From NCBI GenBank assembly GCA_003290165.1, contig QNQO01006232.1, positions 62,001-126,000 of the forward strand: a stretch of DNA of 64,000 nucleotides, in the 5' to 3' direction. The notes beneath the pieces were generated by a model that saw only the letters and a list, made by a program, of their open reading frames with translations, did no database searches and had not been told where the DNA came from. A program made the position numbers and the translations under genes. Below, piece by piece: positions 1 to 10,960 of this stretch (position 1 is its first letter; each line of letters starts with the position of its first letter). This DNA is from Berberis thunbergii. Its lineage: Eukaryota > Streptophyta > Magnoliopsida > Ranunculales > Berberidaceae.

Positions 1-613
1 AAGAGGAGGTATGAATAAATCTAGAAAAAGCTGAGGGAAAAGATGTCATCCATTCAGTTGAGACGGGGATTCTATCTAGTTTGGATTTGATGCCATGAAT
101 ATCCTGTCTTTTGTTATGCCACGTGAACTTAAGTCCATTTAGAGGGAAATCAATAAGATTATGTGAGCTCATGAAGTGACTAAGATGTTTCACATTGTAA
201 TTAGTAACTTTCCTACCACCCATTTTATCATCCCGAGAGTAACTTTGGGAAAGAGCGTCCCAAAAAGGCGAGCGGAGAGAAGGGTTTGGTTCTCCATAAG
301 CAAAAAATAATAACCCATGTGCCAAGAGAATAAAAGTCATCCACGGTGCAATAAAAAAAATTTTACAACAAGAAATAATATTTAAATGCATACCTTCATT
401 CCAAAATAAAGCAAGACCACCTAAAAGACCGCTAGCTGGCATTAAAGCTCCATGTTTGTAGCCTAGTCTTCTGCGTACGCGTTCTATAGTAAATGAAGAT
501 GTTTTATTTTTAGATAAGAAGATAATAATGGGATTAGACTATCCGGGGAGGGCCTTCAAAGATCTGAATGCGCAGGGCGACCCGAGGCCCCTTGCATTCC
601 AACTGAATATCAT
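1..613 (-). pseudogene. LINE ORF2, N-terminal endonuclease part, truncated by window edge
   Basis: Reading the minus strand from an ATG at 613 gives a start like IFSWNARGLGSP, the usual opening of plant LINE ORF2 endonucleases of the exonuclease-endonuclease-phosphatase fold. ERVRRRLGYKHG, GLLGGLALFWNEG, YGEPNPSLRSPFWD and LNGLKFTWHNKRQ follow, ending with IKSKLDRIPVSTEW near the left edge. This domain nicks the target DNA to prime reverse transcription. The copy is inactive: there is an in-frame TAG after about 24 codons, and the central part with the usual GDFN motif is scrambled. The reverse transcriptase would lie left of the window. Confidence 0.75.
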
Positions 614-1175
614 GGCAACTTGGGCGACCCTATGATGGCGGTCGTCTGGATGGTATTCCCCAAAGTAGTGGAAGACAGGCTAGGAGATTCTGAATGACCA
701 GATTGTGGGCCAAATTCTGTGGTCCTATTCAATTATTATGTACCCAACAAGGTGGGTAGGCCCAAAGGAGGAGGATGTGCTAACTCAAAAGTGGCATGTA
801 CTGTGATTTGAATGGAGCTCACCGGTCGAGCTATATCAGTAGATGGTAAGGTAGGAGCAGTCTCAGTCACGACCTGTGGCTAATTGCCTAAGTCACAAAA
901 TGAGATACCAATAATTGCACGCTTGCCTGCAATCATGAAACCACCTTCCTGAATGGTGTCACATTTGTGTTTCCTTTTCGAGAACGTGGATCGGTAGCCT
1001 TTCTTCTCGCTAATCATTTCATTGTATGCACTGTTTCACCTAAATGTCATGTGGTCACCGTGTTTGCAGCATTGCAAGAGCGGGTACCAACTGGCCGAGA
1101 GTTGTGAGTGGGAGTAGTTCCTTAATTCAGGCATTGAGCTCGCATACAAAGAATTGTCCTTTGTCTAGTAGCTCT

Positions 1176-2772
1176 CTATTGGACAGCAAACTCATGTGTA
1201 TCATTTTGTCCACCAGCAACAATGTTCACGTGAACACCCGAAGTATTCAGTGCATGATCATAAGTAACTCGAGTGGCCACGGGATTAGCACTAGTGTGTC
1301 CGAAGTTAACTGCATTACACTCAAGAGATGGTGGTTTAACCGAGAACAAGTCCAGGATTGCATTGACAGTTGGTGAAAAGGGGCCAAAGATTTGCTCAAT
1401 CACTAATTTAGAATTATTTAGATGGAAGTCATCATTTGAGTGGGGATCATCCATTACCTGGTTCCTATTGATTAATACCCCCTGAACCTGCTGCATGTGG
1501 TGCCCTATAAGGTTGGTTTGAGATCCATTGTGGAGCAGGAGAGGACAGTGAGAATACGTTGCAACATGTGAGTATCTAAACTCCTGTGCCAATGCATTAT
1601 TCGTATTGTTAAGGCCCCCCTGGGCATTAAAACAAGCTAAAGAGGAGTCTAGAATAGGGGCAGTATATCCTGTTGGAGCAGTGAAAGAGGGCGTAATGGA
1701 TAACGAGTGGGGGTTTGAAGATGAAGCTCCAGGTGAACAACGTGGTTTTAGTGGTGGTGTTGTTATCGCATGGTGGTGATGATGGTTGTGGTGGTGTTGG
1801 CGTGGTGTTCTTGAAATCTGCAATATGATGGGGTTGGGCTGAAATTGTAGTAATAGCATTGGAGTTTTGGGCCTGGGGAAGCAAGGCCTGATGAGGTGTG
1901 GTTTGTGGGATGAGGTGAAGAAGTAAGGTGGGTCAAGATTTAGGTTTGAGTTGCTCCTTACCCGACTTGGTCGACTCATTCACTAATCGATCCATTGTGA
2001 AATGTAGTATCCAAGGCTGGATTCCTCCTGGATCTGTGAGCAACTTGATAAGCAGGAACAAAATCAAAAGTGACATGCAAGAGGCACTCCTCTTGAGCAA
2101 ATATAGACGGGGTGTATGTGAATAGATTAGCTTGTTGCTTGCGCCATGTTAGAGTGAAATGCAAGACGATGCTTGATCTTAGAATGTTTACCAGCTTTGT
2201 GTCCTAACAAATCACAGCAGAAGCAGAAAGTTGGTATATCTTCATAGCAAAACTTGACTAAGAATTGCCTCCCATTTGTAATACCAAAAGAAGTATGCAT
2301 TCTACTAGGTAATGGCTTGGAGGCATCAAGCCAAACCTTGAACCGAATATACGATGTAGAGATCACTGTAAGAGCTTAGGTATCAACCTCCATTACTGGA
2401 CCAATGCAACTTGCCAATGCTTCCACATTGGGGAGGGATTTTTTGAATAGGGTATTCATGGAACCTAATCCAACATGGGATCATATCAAAATTGGCAATG
2501 GTGAAGTGGGGAGTCCATTCCTTGATAAAAACCAACCAACTGAAAAGAGACCATGGTCCCATGGAGATGATTTTGTTCTTGTCTTCCAAATTGGTGAATT
2601 GAATCAAATAGTAGTTGTGGTGTCCATCACTGTGACCTTCAAGGAGTTCAATATGAACCGTATGCATGGGCTCCCACTGAGGTAGCATTTTGCTTGCAAA
2701 GGTGGTCGGGCTAAGAAGTTGAGCATGGTAGAATTTTGCCACCGTGCGGAGAGATGGGTCTTCAAGTCCCAT
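1176..2772 (-). pseudogene. LINE ORF1, gag-like (DUF4283 plus zinc knuckle), frameshifted
   Basis: The minus strand from 2772 encodes about 129 residues with the DUF4283 signature of plant LINE ORF1 and related proteins (GPWSLFSWLVFIKEW, then a WIRFHEYPIQ segment). The next piece, 2127-2366, holds the CX2CX4HX4C knuckle region in degenerate form: CFCCDLLGHKAGKH, with the last cysteine replaced by histidine. The distal piece, 1176-1979, is rich in Pro, Asn and His, including a histidine run, and looks like the usual low-complexity tail. The pieces lie in different frames. ORF1 proteins bind element RNA. ORF2 follows about 560 bases downstream. Confidence 0.7.
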
Positions 2773-3549
2773 TCTCAGTTAGCATATAAGTTGGTTTAAG
2801 GATAATGAGATTGACGGCAAACTGATAAATGAGTGGAGAGATGGTTGAACTGGGGTCTCGTGATTGGTCGGGTTCAAAAACAAGTGGAGGTGACACTTGG
2901 TGGTCAGGGTGATTGAGAGGGTGTTGTTAATGATGTTGAAACTCAGAAGCAGAGTCCATATCTGTATGGGTCTCTCCAGTTGTGAACTGAATTTGCTGAG
3001 TGTGGTAAGGACTGCTAGGATGGTCAGTTTCAGAGGAATAAGGTGAAGTAGGTTGAGGTGAGAAAGAATGTGAGAGGACGGAGCGTGGACTGAGAGCAGA
3101 TTGGGGGGGGGTCAATGTTGTGGAAAACCAGAAGAGGTTGAAAGAAAATAGTTGTTAGAGGAGGCTGGTTATGAATAGGAAGTGAAATAGGTTATGTGTA
3201 AGGAGGAGGCACCAGTGAATGAGTGTTAGGGGGTGTGATGTGAGATGGAATGAGCAATGGAGTTTGCAACCATTATTAATGCTTCGTAGCAATGATGATG
3301 TTGAAAAATGTCTAAGACAATATCAAAGAGAGATGAAACATTCGTAAAGTGGAAGTGAAGTACATTAATGCATGATTTTGGGAATAAATGTAAAGAGATT
3401 CGAGGGAGATATGGGTATAAACTCTAATTTGAATGCTTATGATTACACATTGAAGATGACTGAGTTTTGGGGCGCAATTGCAATGACAAGAAGTGGGGTG
3501 GGGTGAGGAGTTAATGGAGTAGTTGTGTGATAAATGAAGATGGGTGTGA

Positions 3550-3971
3550 TGTCACAGTTGTGACTTGGTTCAAACAGAGATTAAATGGCAGTGAATTTAG
3601 AGAATGAAAACAAACAATATGGATACTATTATTGATCAAAAGAACAACAACTACAAGGGAACAATCTCTCTTGGGTGAACTCAACCCAGAGAGCCTTCTC
3701 TACAAATTCATTCTCCGCTTTCCTCGCCTCTCTACACCTCTATTTAACTAGAGCTCTGTAACAGAATTTCGAATTGGACCATCACGATTGTTACATGTGT
3801 ATGGTCCTGATGATTTTATAACAACCTGACATTGTGCTATTACCACCTTGCCCTTAGTTTAAAACTTCAAATTGCTTCAGTTGGCGCCTCTGTTTCAATT
3901 TGGCGCCATCTGATGTTTGGTTCATTTCGATTCATTTTTGCTTCCTTTCTTGCAGTTCTTCACATGTGACA
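3550..3971 (-). repeat. 3' LTR of the gypsy element
   Basis: This 422-bp repeat has the same length as the copy at 8616-9037 and differs from it at 9 positions by my count. Its termini are inverted (TGTCACA / TGTGACA). The internal side shows, on the minus strand, a purine-rich GAAGGAGTTGGCAT as the likely polypurine tract. Confidence 0.93.
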
Positions 3972-4001
3972 ATGCCAACTCCTTCGAAAGGATCCTTGTC
4001 C

Positions 4002-7000
4002 TCAAGGATTGAAGTCAGGGAAGGAGGTGTGAAGGTGTGTCCAATCCTCCCAAGTGGCATCAGTTGGAGAAGAGTTTGACCACTGGACCAGGACCTAGGT
4101 GACAGCTCTGTTGTGACGAGGAATGAGTCGTCTAGCTAGGATAGCGACAGACTTCGTATGAAAAGATCCCAGGTGATCAACCCACTGGAAGAACAGGGGC
4201 AACTAGAGTGTGGTTCCCCAATTTTCTCTTCAACTGTGAGACATGAAAACAAGGTGCACTTTCGAGTTTTGGGGAAGATCAAGTTTGTAGGCAACGGCGC
4301 CAATGCGTTCCAATATCTGGAAGGGGCCATAGAAACGGGCCAAGAGCTTGTGATTGCGGCGAAGCTGGACAAATGTTTGGCGATATGGTTTCAGCCGCAG
4401 GTAGACCCAATCACTAGTGTTGAACTCCCTTTCAGTTCAGTGCTTGTCAGCATACTGTTTCATGCGTGCTTGAGCACAATGCAGCTTTTCTTTGATGATA
4501 CTCAGCATGTGATCTCTGTCTTTCAGTAATTGTTGGACATCAGTGGTAGAATTAGGAGAGGTGGGAGAGCCATCAGAGGAGGTTTATATCCATAGAGTGC
4601 TTTGAAGGGGGTAGTTTGGAGACTCGCATGGAAGGAGGTGTTATACCAGAATTCCGCCAAGTAAAGCCAATTGGACCATTGAAGTGGAGCGTCACTAGTC
4701 ATGCAACGGAGGTAGTTCTCGAGGCAAGCATTGACACGTTCAGTTTGGCCATCAGTTTGGGGATGGTAAGAGGAGCTGAGATGTAAGCTGGTGCCCAAGG
4801 CTGAGAGAAGATCCTGCCAGAATGCACTTAGGAAGACCTTGTCACGATCCGATACAATTGAAGTAGGGAGGCCGTGAAGGCGATAAATGTGTTGTAAGAA
4901 CAGGTATGCAATCATGGCTGATGTATACGGATGAGAGAGCGCAATAAAATGACTGAATTTAGTCAGTCTGTCCACAACTACCAGAATGACAGATTTGTGT
5001 TTAGACGGTGGTAGCCCCTCGATGAAATCCATCGAGATGTGTTGCCAAGCATGCTCCGGAATGGGCAAAGATTGAAGAAGACCACCATAAGCCGAGTTGT
5101 CTGATTTATTGCGTTGGCAGATGTCACACTCAGAGACGTAGGTGAGGACATCGGTTTGCATTCTGGGCCAATAAAAATACTGGTGCAGGCGTTTGTAAGT
5201 GGAATTGATTCCAGAATGGCCCCCGAGAGCTGATGTGTGGAGCTCTTTTAGGAGTTGTTGGCGCAGAGGTCCAGTGGAACTGATACATAATTGCTGCTGG
5301 TGTTTCAGCAGCCCATTAGACAGTGAAAATGGATGGCCAGAGTCAGCTTTTACCAGCAGTTTTTGCACCAGGGACAGCATGAACTGATCCTGTGTGTATG
5401 AGTGAGTTATTTCCTCCATCCAGGTTGGAGTTATGGCTGATAAGGCCAAGACTTGCCTCTTGTTATCAGTACACCTGGAGAGAGCATCAGCCACCTTGTT
5501 ATCAACTCCTTTTTTGTATCGAATCTCATAGTCGTAGCCCAGAAGTTTAGCTAACCACCGTTGCTAAGTCATAGTAGTGACTTTTTGAGCTAAGAAATAG
5601 CGGATACTTTGATGGTCCGTAAAGATGATGAACTTGGACCCAAGTAAGTAAGAACGCCACCTGTGAACAGCCATCACAATAGCGAGTAACTCTTTTTCAT
5701 AAGTAGATAAAGAAAGATTTTTGGGGCTTAAAGACTTACTAAAAAAAGCAATTGGCCTGCCAGCTTGAGAGAGGACAGCACCTACGCCTATGGAGCAGGC
5801 ATCAGTCTCTAGGTGGAATGTGTCCTGGAAATTAGGAAGTGCCAACAAGGGGGCTGCGCACATAGCTTGTTTTAACTGTGCAAAGGTTGTAGTTGCTTGG
5901 GGGGACCAAGTGAAGGCACTTTTTTTTAGAAGATCCGTTAGTGGTTTAGCAATGATACCATATCCCTCAATAAACTTGCGGTAGTACCCGGTGAGACCCA
6001 GAAACTCTCGAAGTTGTTTAATGTTGGTAGGAGTGGGCCAATTGGCCATGGCTTCAATTTTCTGTGGGTCTGCTTCTACGCCCTTAGAACTGACAATGTG
6101 GCCGAGATACTCCAGTTTTCTTGAGCAAAGGAGCATTTGGTGAGCATGACAAAGAGTTTATGCTGCCTGAGAATGGAAAATACTACTGCCAAGTGATCCA
6201 CATGACTGGAAAGATTAGGACTGTAGATAAGGATATCATCAAAGAATACAAACACATATTTCCTTAGAAGTGGCTGGAATATATCATTCATAAAGGCTTG
6301 AAACGAGGCTGGGGCATTTGTGAGTCCAAACGGCATTACTTTGAACTCAAAGTGGTCGTGATGAGTTTTAAAGGTCGTTTTGTGAACGTCATGTGGGTGG
6401 ACCAGCAATTGATGGTATCCAGATCTTAAGTCCAGTTTAGAGAAGACACTTGCACCATGAAGCTCATCAAGGAGTTCATCTATGAGAGGCATGGGAAACC
6501 TGTCTTTGATGGTGATCTCATTCAGATTCCTGTAATCCACACAAAACCTCCAGGATCCATCTTTCTTTTTGACCAGGAGAATGGGTGCTGCAAATGGGCT
6601 GTGAGAGGTTTGTATTAACCCAGATTCTAACATCTCCTGCACTAATTTCTCTACCACAGCCTTTTGCATGTAGGGAATCTTATATGGAGGCCGAGATGGA
6701 GGTTGATGCCATGTTTCAAAGGAATGCGATGGTCGAGGGTACGGCTAGGAGGTAAGCCAGTTGGTTTCTTAAAAATATCACTGAACTGTGAGATAACCTG
6801 TTGAATGGTAGTATCAAGCTGCTTGTCAGATTGCCTTCCAGTATCCTCAACAGTTATAGAAAAAAGATGGCAGAAAAATGAGCTAGCATGATGCCTCCAT
6901 AGCCTAGTCAATCCCTTGGCTTCTAGTAAGCACAATTTTGCTGAGTCTGTCCCTCCTTGTAAGGTAACAGTGTTTCCATCAATAGATAAGGTTACTTGAA

Positions 7001-7061
7001 GTTTCTGCAGATTTAAGGTGATATCGCCAAACTGTTTCAACCAGTTACCTCCCAAAACCAT
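4002..7061 (-). pseudogene. gypsy pol: reverse transcriptase, RNase H, integrase, chromodomain-like end
   Basis: On the minus strand, 7061-6651 holds the protease end and pol linker. The reverse transcriptase core is at 6669-6076 ([11 protein letters not shown], the catalytic FFDDILIYS). RNase H is at 6136-5564 (LETDACSIGVGAVLSQ, FTDHQSIRYF). Integrase is at 5494-4523, with an HHCC finger ending CDICQRNKS and the D, D, E residues in MDFIEGLPPS, VSDRDKVF and QTDGQTERVN. Downstream, about 4140-4002, an ILARRLIPRHNRAVT segment runs into ATWEDW, as at the integrase C-terminus of chromoviruses, with a TAG just before VLVQWS. Frame changes near 6650, 6100, 5500 and 4500 break the polyprotein. Confidence 0.9.
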
Positions 7062-7112
7062 ATCGTATCCTCCTAGAGGTAATACCCTTACTCTTCCTTC
7101 AAAGGAAACACC

Positions 7113-8558
7113 CTACATTGTCCATATAAGTCTCTGACAGACAGCATTACTTATTAATTGGTCTCCATTAGCTACCTTGACAATCATCTGAGGTGTGAGA
7201 CAAGTGGGCCACTTAGTAGCTTTAACAATTCTAGGGTCGATAAAAGAATGGGTACTTCCAGTATCAAGCAAGATGGACACTGATTTTTTCTTGATTAATC
7301 CCTTGATTAAAAGGGTGTTTGTTGAAGAACAACCATGAATGGCATGCAAGGAAATTTCCATATCGGTGGGTACCTCGTGAAAAAGGTTTTTTGTCTCAAT
7401 TTCAGTGGTATCCTCTGTGCCATCAGCTGAATCTGCTTCTGGGATCAGCATATATAATTGTTGGGTTTTGCACATGTGGCCTGGTCGGTATTGTTCATCG
7501 CAATTATAGCAGAGTCCTTTTTCTCTGCGTATGCGCATTTGGCTAGGAGTGAGATGTTTGATAGGGGGTATTGAAGGATGAGGGCGAGATACATTGTGAG
7601 GCAGTGATGAGGGTGGTTGTCTATGGACTGAATTTGTGTTATATGTAGAGTGATGGGAGTGGTTGGAGTGATTGAATGGTGATGTATATGTAGGTGTTTT
7701 ACTTGCTAAAGTAGCTAAGGATGAGTAGGTATTTGGTTTATTGGTGTAAGGATAGTTGTGAGATGACTTGATACTGGTCTGAGATTGGGACGCCTCATGC
7801 ATCCGAGCTAGTGAGAAAGCATGGGTTAAGGTGGTTGGTTTGAAGAGTTGGACCATGGCCTTGATGTGAGATTTCAACCCACTTAAAAAACTGAGTACAA
7901 AATATTGCTCGTCTAAGTAATGGTTGTGAGTCAACATTAGTGATCGTAACTCTTCAAACTTATCAAAATATTCGTTAACAGTACCCTGTTGTGTGAGTTT
8001 ATTAAAGGAATCAACGAAGTTGTCCAACACTGCTTCCTCAAATCGCTCACAAAGATCACTGCAAAACTGTTTTCACTGAAGCATTTCGTTCCCTACCTGG
8101 TGGTCGAGGAACCACAGATCAACCTTACCCGATAAATGTATTGAAGCAATTCCCACTTTATTAATCTCTGGAACTTGGAAAAACTCAAAGTATTTCTCAC
8201 ATTTCTTCACCCATGATCTGGGGTTTGTGCCATCAAAATAAGGAAAATCCAATTTGGGTAATCGATAGGGCATACCTGGATTCTCCCAATGAATTTGGGA
8301 GTTAGATCGATGCTCGGTCTGATTTGAAATTGGAGTTGCGGATGAACTCGGATCAGCAGCATGTACTGGAGCTGTTGGTTGTTGAATCAGTTTGAATAAT
8401 TGTTCGAACTTCGAGTCCATATGCTTCGCTAGTCCTTCATGAGCAAGAGCTAACTTGCTGAACTCACTGCTCAACATTTCAATCCGTCCAGCCGTTTCAT
8501 TCTGGTTTTTCTTTGTCTCCCGCACAAATAGTTCCATCTCCTTTGCTCTAGTTTCCAT
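7113..8558 (-). pseudogene. gypsy gag and protease start, interrupted
   Basis: The first part, from an ATG at 8558 to 8073, is an N-terminal coiled segment followed by gag sequence (KLDFPYFDGTNPRSWVKKCE). It stops, and the rest continues at 8030-7113. That part has the gag core (LTQQGTVNEYFDKFEEL), a Ser/Thr/Pro-rich linker, the CCHC knuckle CYNCDEQYRPGHMC, and the aspartic protease active site as ILLDTGSTHSFID. Gag packages the RNA and the protease matures the particle. The interruption near 8070 and the break before the rest of pol make it non-functional. Confidence 0.88.
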
Positions 8559-8601
8559 CGCTCGTACTGGTGTGATAGCTCACTGTGTCACTGGAACGAC
8601 A

Positions 8602-8613
8602 GCTCTGATACCA
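8602..8613 (-). other. Primer binding site (initiator tRNA-Met) of the gypsy element
   Basis: The minus strand reads TGGTATCAGAGC two bases inside the 5' LTR, the standard plant match to the 3' end of initiator methionine tRNA. Confidence 0.92.
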
Positions 8614-8615
8614 AT

Positions 8616-9037
8616 TGTCACAGTTGTGACTTGGTTCAAACAGAGATTAAATGGCAGTGAATTTAGAGAATGAAAACAAACAATATAGATACTATTCTTG
8701 ATCAGAAGAACAACAACTACAAGAGAACAATCTCTCTTGGGTGAACTCAACCCAGAGAGCCTTCTCTACAAATTCCTTCTCCGCTTTCCTCGCCTCTCTA
8801 CACCTCTATTTAACTAGAGCTCTGTAACAGAATTTCGAATTGGACAATCACGATTGTTACACATGTATGGTCCTGATGATTTTATAACAACCTGACATTG
8901 TGCTATTACCACCTTGCCCTTAGTTTAAAACTTCAAATTGCTTCAGTTGGCGCCTCTGTTTCAATTTGGCGCCATCTGATGTTTGGTTCATTTCGATTCA
9001 TTTTTGCTTCCTTTCTTGCAGTTCTTCCCATGTGACA
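8616..9037 (-). repeat. 5' LTR of the gypsy element
   Basis: This is the partner of 3550-3971 and would carry the element promoter. It is followed on the internal side by the primer binding site and on the outer side by the TGTGA target duplication. Confidence 0.93.
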
Positions 9038-9042
9038 TGTGA

Positions 9043-10184
9043 ACACAGGAGTAAATGTAGAATTTTGAACATAACTAGGTTCGACAAGTTGCAGTAACTC
9101 GATTGAGTTGTAACTGAATCGAATGGGGTGAGAACTGAAATCAAAAGCACCTTCAAACTCAAACACAGCAGCAGAAGATCTACACAAGCAAAAACAAAAA
9201 AGACAAACAGTGAGAGCTTATCAGAAATACATGTGATATTAGTTAAGTTTGGATTGAAGATAAGCGGTTGAGGTAAATGTAGGGGTAAGCCAAAAAAGTG
9301 GTGGTATAAAAATGAAAATGAAATAGGAGCAGGTGGAAAATTAGGTGAAGAGAAATTTCTTCAAAATGACCACAGATTGAGACATGGAAGCAATAGTTGG
9401 AAGAGATAATTTGGAGTTGAAAATTGAGATAGGGATGATGAAAGAGATGAAAGATAAAAAGAGATAAAATAAACTAAGATAAAATAAAATAAAAAATGGA
9501 TTAAGATGATCAGATGTGGAATCTAGAAATTTAGATTCTAGAACAAGAATTTGAAATTGAGTTTACTATGCAATTGAAACTCAAAAACTCTCTTTAGTCC
9601 GCAAAATCTAGAAATTTGTGACTGCATAAAAGAAAAGGTATAATCTTGTTGAAACAAAGAATAAGACACTGTTCCTTTTTAACAATTTACTCATTCATCT
9701 TCTTCTTATTAATGTAGTTGTTGCTCATTATGTTTGAAGTGGGTTGCTCTTCGTCAACATGCTGGCAATCTTCCTCATGTTTTGGACTGGGTAGGTTGTT
9801 GTTCAACTGTAATTCTTTCTAGTTCAGACTGCTACTTAATTGGAGAGTTTTGAAGATCCTGTTGGTCTTTAGTTGGAGTGCTTTAATTATCTGGTTGCTG
9901 TTCAGTTACATGTCAAGGTCTGGTTGCTTTTCATTAACTTTGCCAATGCCTTGAGTTAGGGGACCTTCATTTGTGAATTCATTAATTTGTTTCATTCCTC
10001 TCCACGGCAGTGATTGCTCAATCACTGTATCAATATCAAAGTGACTATCGTTCTCATGTTCAGATGGTTCATTTGATATTTTTTTCCTCAATGTTTGGCT
10101 CTTCATACTGAAATTTCAGTTTCAGCTATCCTTTGTAAATGTTGAAAGAGTTCGAGCAATAGAAAGCAAAATCCCCCATTTGCA
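9043..10184. other. No gene; probable LINE 5' flank then unassigned DNA
   Basis: The first 450 bases look like the pyrimidine-rich minus-strand sequence at 2773-3549 on the other side of the gypsy insert and may be the rest of the LINE 5' region. An A-rich run of AAATA/AGATA units at 9450-9500 follows. I see no gene or element in 9500-10184; a 66-codon minus ORF at 9906-10106 has no recognisable motif. Confidence 0.4.
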
Positions 10185-10193
10185 TTGCTTTTA

Positions 10194-10382
10194 GAGAAAT
10201 TCTAAATGTCGAGAAAGTGGGCGAGGAAACGAGCGAGGGGAGGGAGGTGGCGGGGTGGAGGCCGTTCACCTCCCTCGAGATGTGTGCCATCGATTTTTGC
10301 GCGTGCATCTCGAGAGAAGTGAACGGTCCCCACCCCGCCACCTCCCTCCCCTCGCTCGTTTCCTCGCCATGTAGAACTGCTC
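10194..10382 (+). mobile_element. Hairpin MITE family, copy 1 (Mutator-like, 189 bp)
   Basis: The whole element is an inverted repeat. The arms carry GAGGGGAGGGAGGTGGCGG and its complement around a short spacer near 10290-10310, so a transcript would fold into one long GC-rich stem. Termini are GAGAAATTCTAAATG and, reversed, GAGCAGTTCTACATG. It is flanked by TTGCTTTTA (10185-10193) and TTGTTTTAA (10383-10391), a degenerate 9-bp duplication (7 of 9). Copies 2 and 3 at 36484 and 43290 have perfect 9-bp duplications. No transposase is encoded. Confidence 0.85.
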
Positions 10383-10576
10383 TTGTTTTAAAGAACACAA
10401 TATCATCATCTCAACAGAACAAAGTAGTTTTTGATACCCTTAATATGTAAAGAGTATGAGACGCATGTGAACCAATGTTTTGCAAGCATTAAGCAGAAAA
10501 TCTCAATGCTTGGACGCCATATATGCAAGTGACTTCATAAAAATAACTCAAATTAAAGTCGCAAACAACTAAACGT

Positions 10577-10668
10577 AAAGTATATGCAATTTAAATTTTG
10601 AAATAATAACAAATATTAAAACTGAATCAGATTCAAAGTAAAATTTGGAAATAAAATGGAAATCTTAA
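10577..10668 (+). repeat. 92-bp direct repeat, left copy
   Basis: It starts AAAGTATATGCAA and ends GGAAATCTTAA, and is matched at 10869-10960 with 3 differences. The copies are 200 bp apart in the same orientation. I do not recognise the repeat. Confidence 0.9.
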
Positions 10669-10766
10669 AAACAGCAATTGGGATCACAATTGGCCAGAGA
10701 ATAAGATTGCTTTATAAGGTTGCAATTGAATGGATCCAGCAATTTCAAATTAACATAACGTGAAAC

Positions 10767-10864
10767 ATATTAGTCCGAAAGCGCCGTGGAGAGTAACAAA
10801 AGTCCACAGACCACCTAATTGAAACCAACGAATAAAACCTTTTACTCCTCGTGCTTCAGGACTA
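10767..10864 (-). pseudogene. Plastid psbD-like fragment in the nucleus (NUPT)
   Basis: The minus strand has an uninterrupted frame reading PEARG, then [18 protein letters not shown]. This corresponds to the photosystem II D2 segment around [15 protein letters not shown]. At DNA level the stretch of CTGTGGACTTTTGTT, CTCTCCACGG and GCTTTCGGACTAAT is what I would expect of chloroplast psbD. Only about 30 codons are present, with a two-residue insertion compared with D2 and several substitutions, so this is a diverged nuclear insert and not a gene. It abuts the right copy of the 92-bp repeat. Its identity rests on recall of the plastid gene. Confidence 0.65.
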
Positions 10865-10868
10865 TGTA

Positions 10869-10960
10869 AAAGTATATGCAAGTTAAATTTTGAAATAATA
10901 ACAAATAATAAAACTGAATCACATTCAAAGTAAAATTTGGAAATAAAATGGAAATCTTAA
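10869..10960 (+). repeat. 92-bp direct repeat, right copy
   Basis: This is the partner of 10577-10668. It begins four bases after the psbD-like fragment ends, so the fragment lies inside the repeat-bounded unit. Confidence 0.9.

Larger units (their letters stand above)
1..3549 (-). mobile_element. Non-LTR retrotransposon (L1-type LINE), 5' part
   Basis: A minus-strand LINE enters from the left edge. Its ORF2 starts at 613 and runs out of the window, and a decayed ORF1 lies upstream at 1176-2772. The stretch 2773-3549 is pyrimidine-rich on the minus strand and has no ORF, as expected of a LINE 5' untranslated region. It ends exactly at the 5-bp target duplication of the gypsy element at 3550-9037, so more of the LINE 5' end may continue beyond 9043. 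Frameshifts and stops in both ORFs show the copy is dead. The 5' terminus is not defined. Confidence 0.75.
3550..9037 (-). mobile_element. Ty3/gypsy LTR retrotransposon, structurally complete but decayed
   Basis: It is bounded by two 422-bp LTRs (3550-3971 and 8616-9037), each running from TGTCACA to TGTGACA on the plus strand. Both outer flanks carry TGTGA (3545-3549 and 9038-9042), a perfect 5-bp target duplication. The element reads on the minus strand: 5' LTR, PBS at 8602-8613, gag, protease, reverse transcriptase, RNase H, integrase, 3' LTR. Integrase after RNase H marks it as Ty3/gypsy, and an ATWE-type motif at the pol end suggests a chromovirus. I count 9 substitutions between the LTRs (about 98% identity). 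Stops and frameshifts break both gag and pol. Confidence 0.93.

Noticed and set aside
10126..10450. ORFs on both strands with GEETSEGREVAGW-like peptides, recurring near 36500 and 43300
   Set aside because: They are products of the hairpin transposon's inverted repeat and not a conserved protein family.
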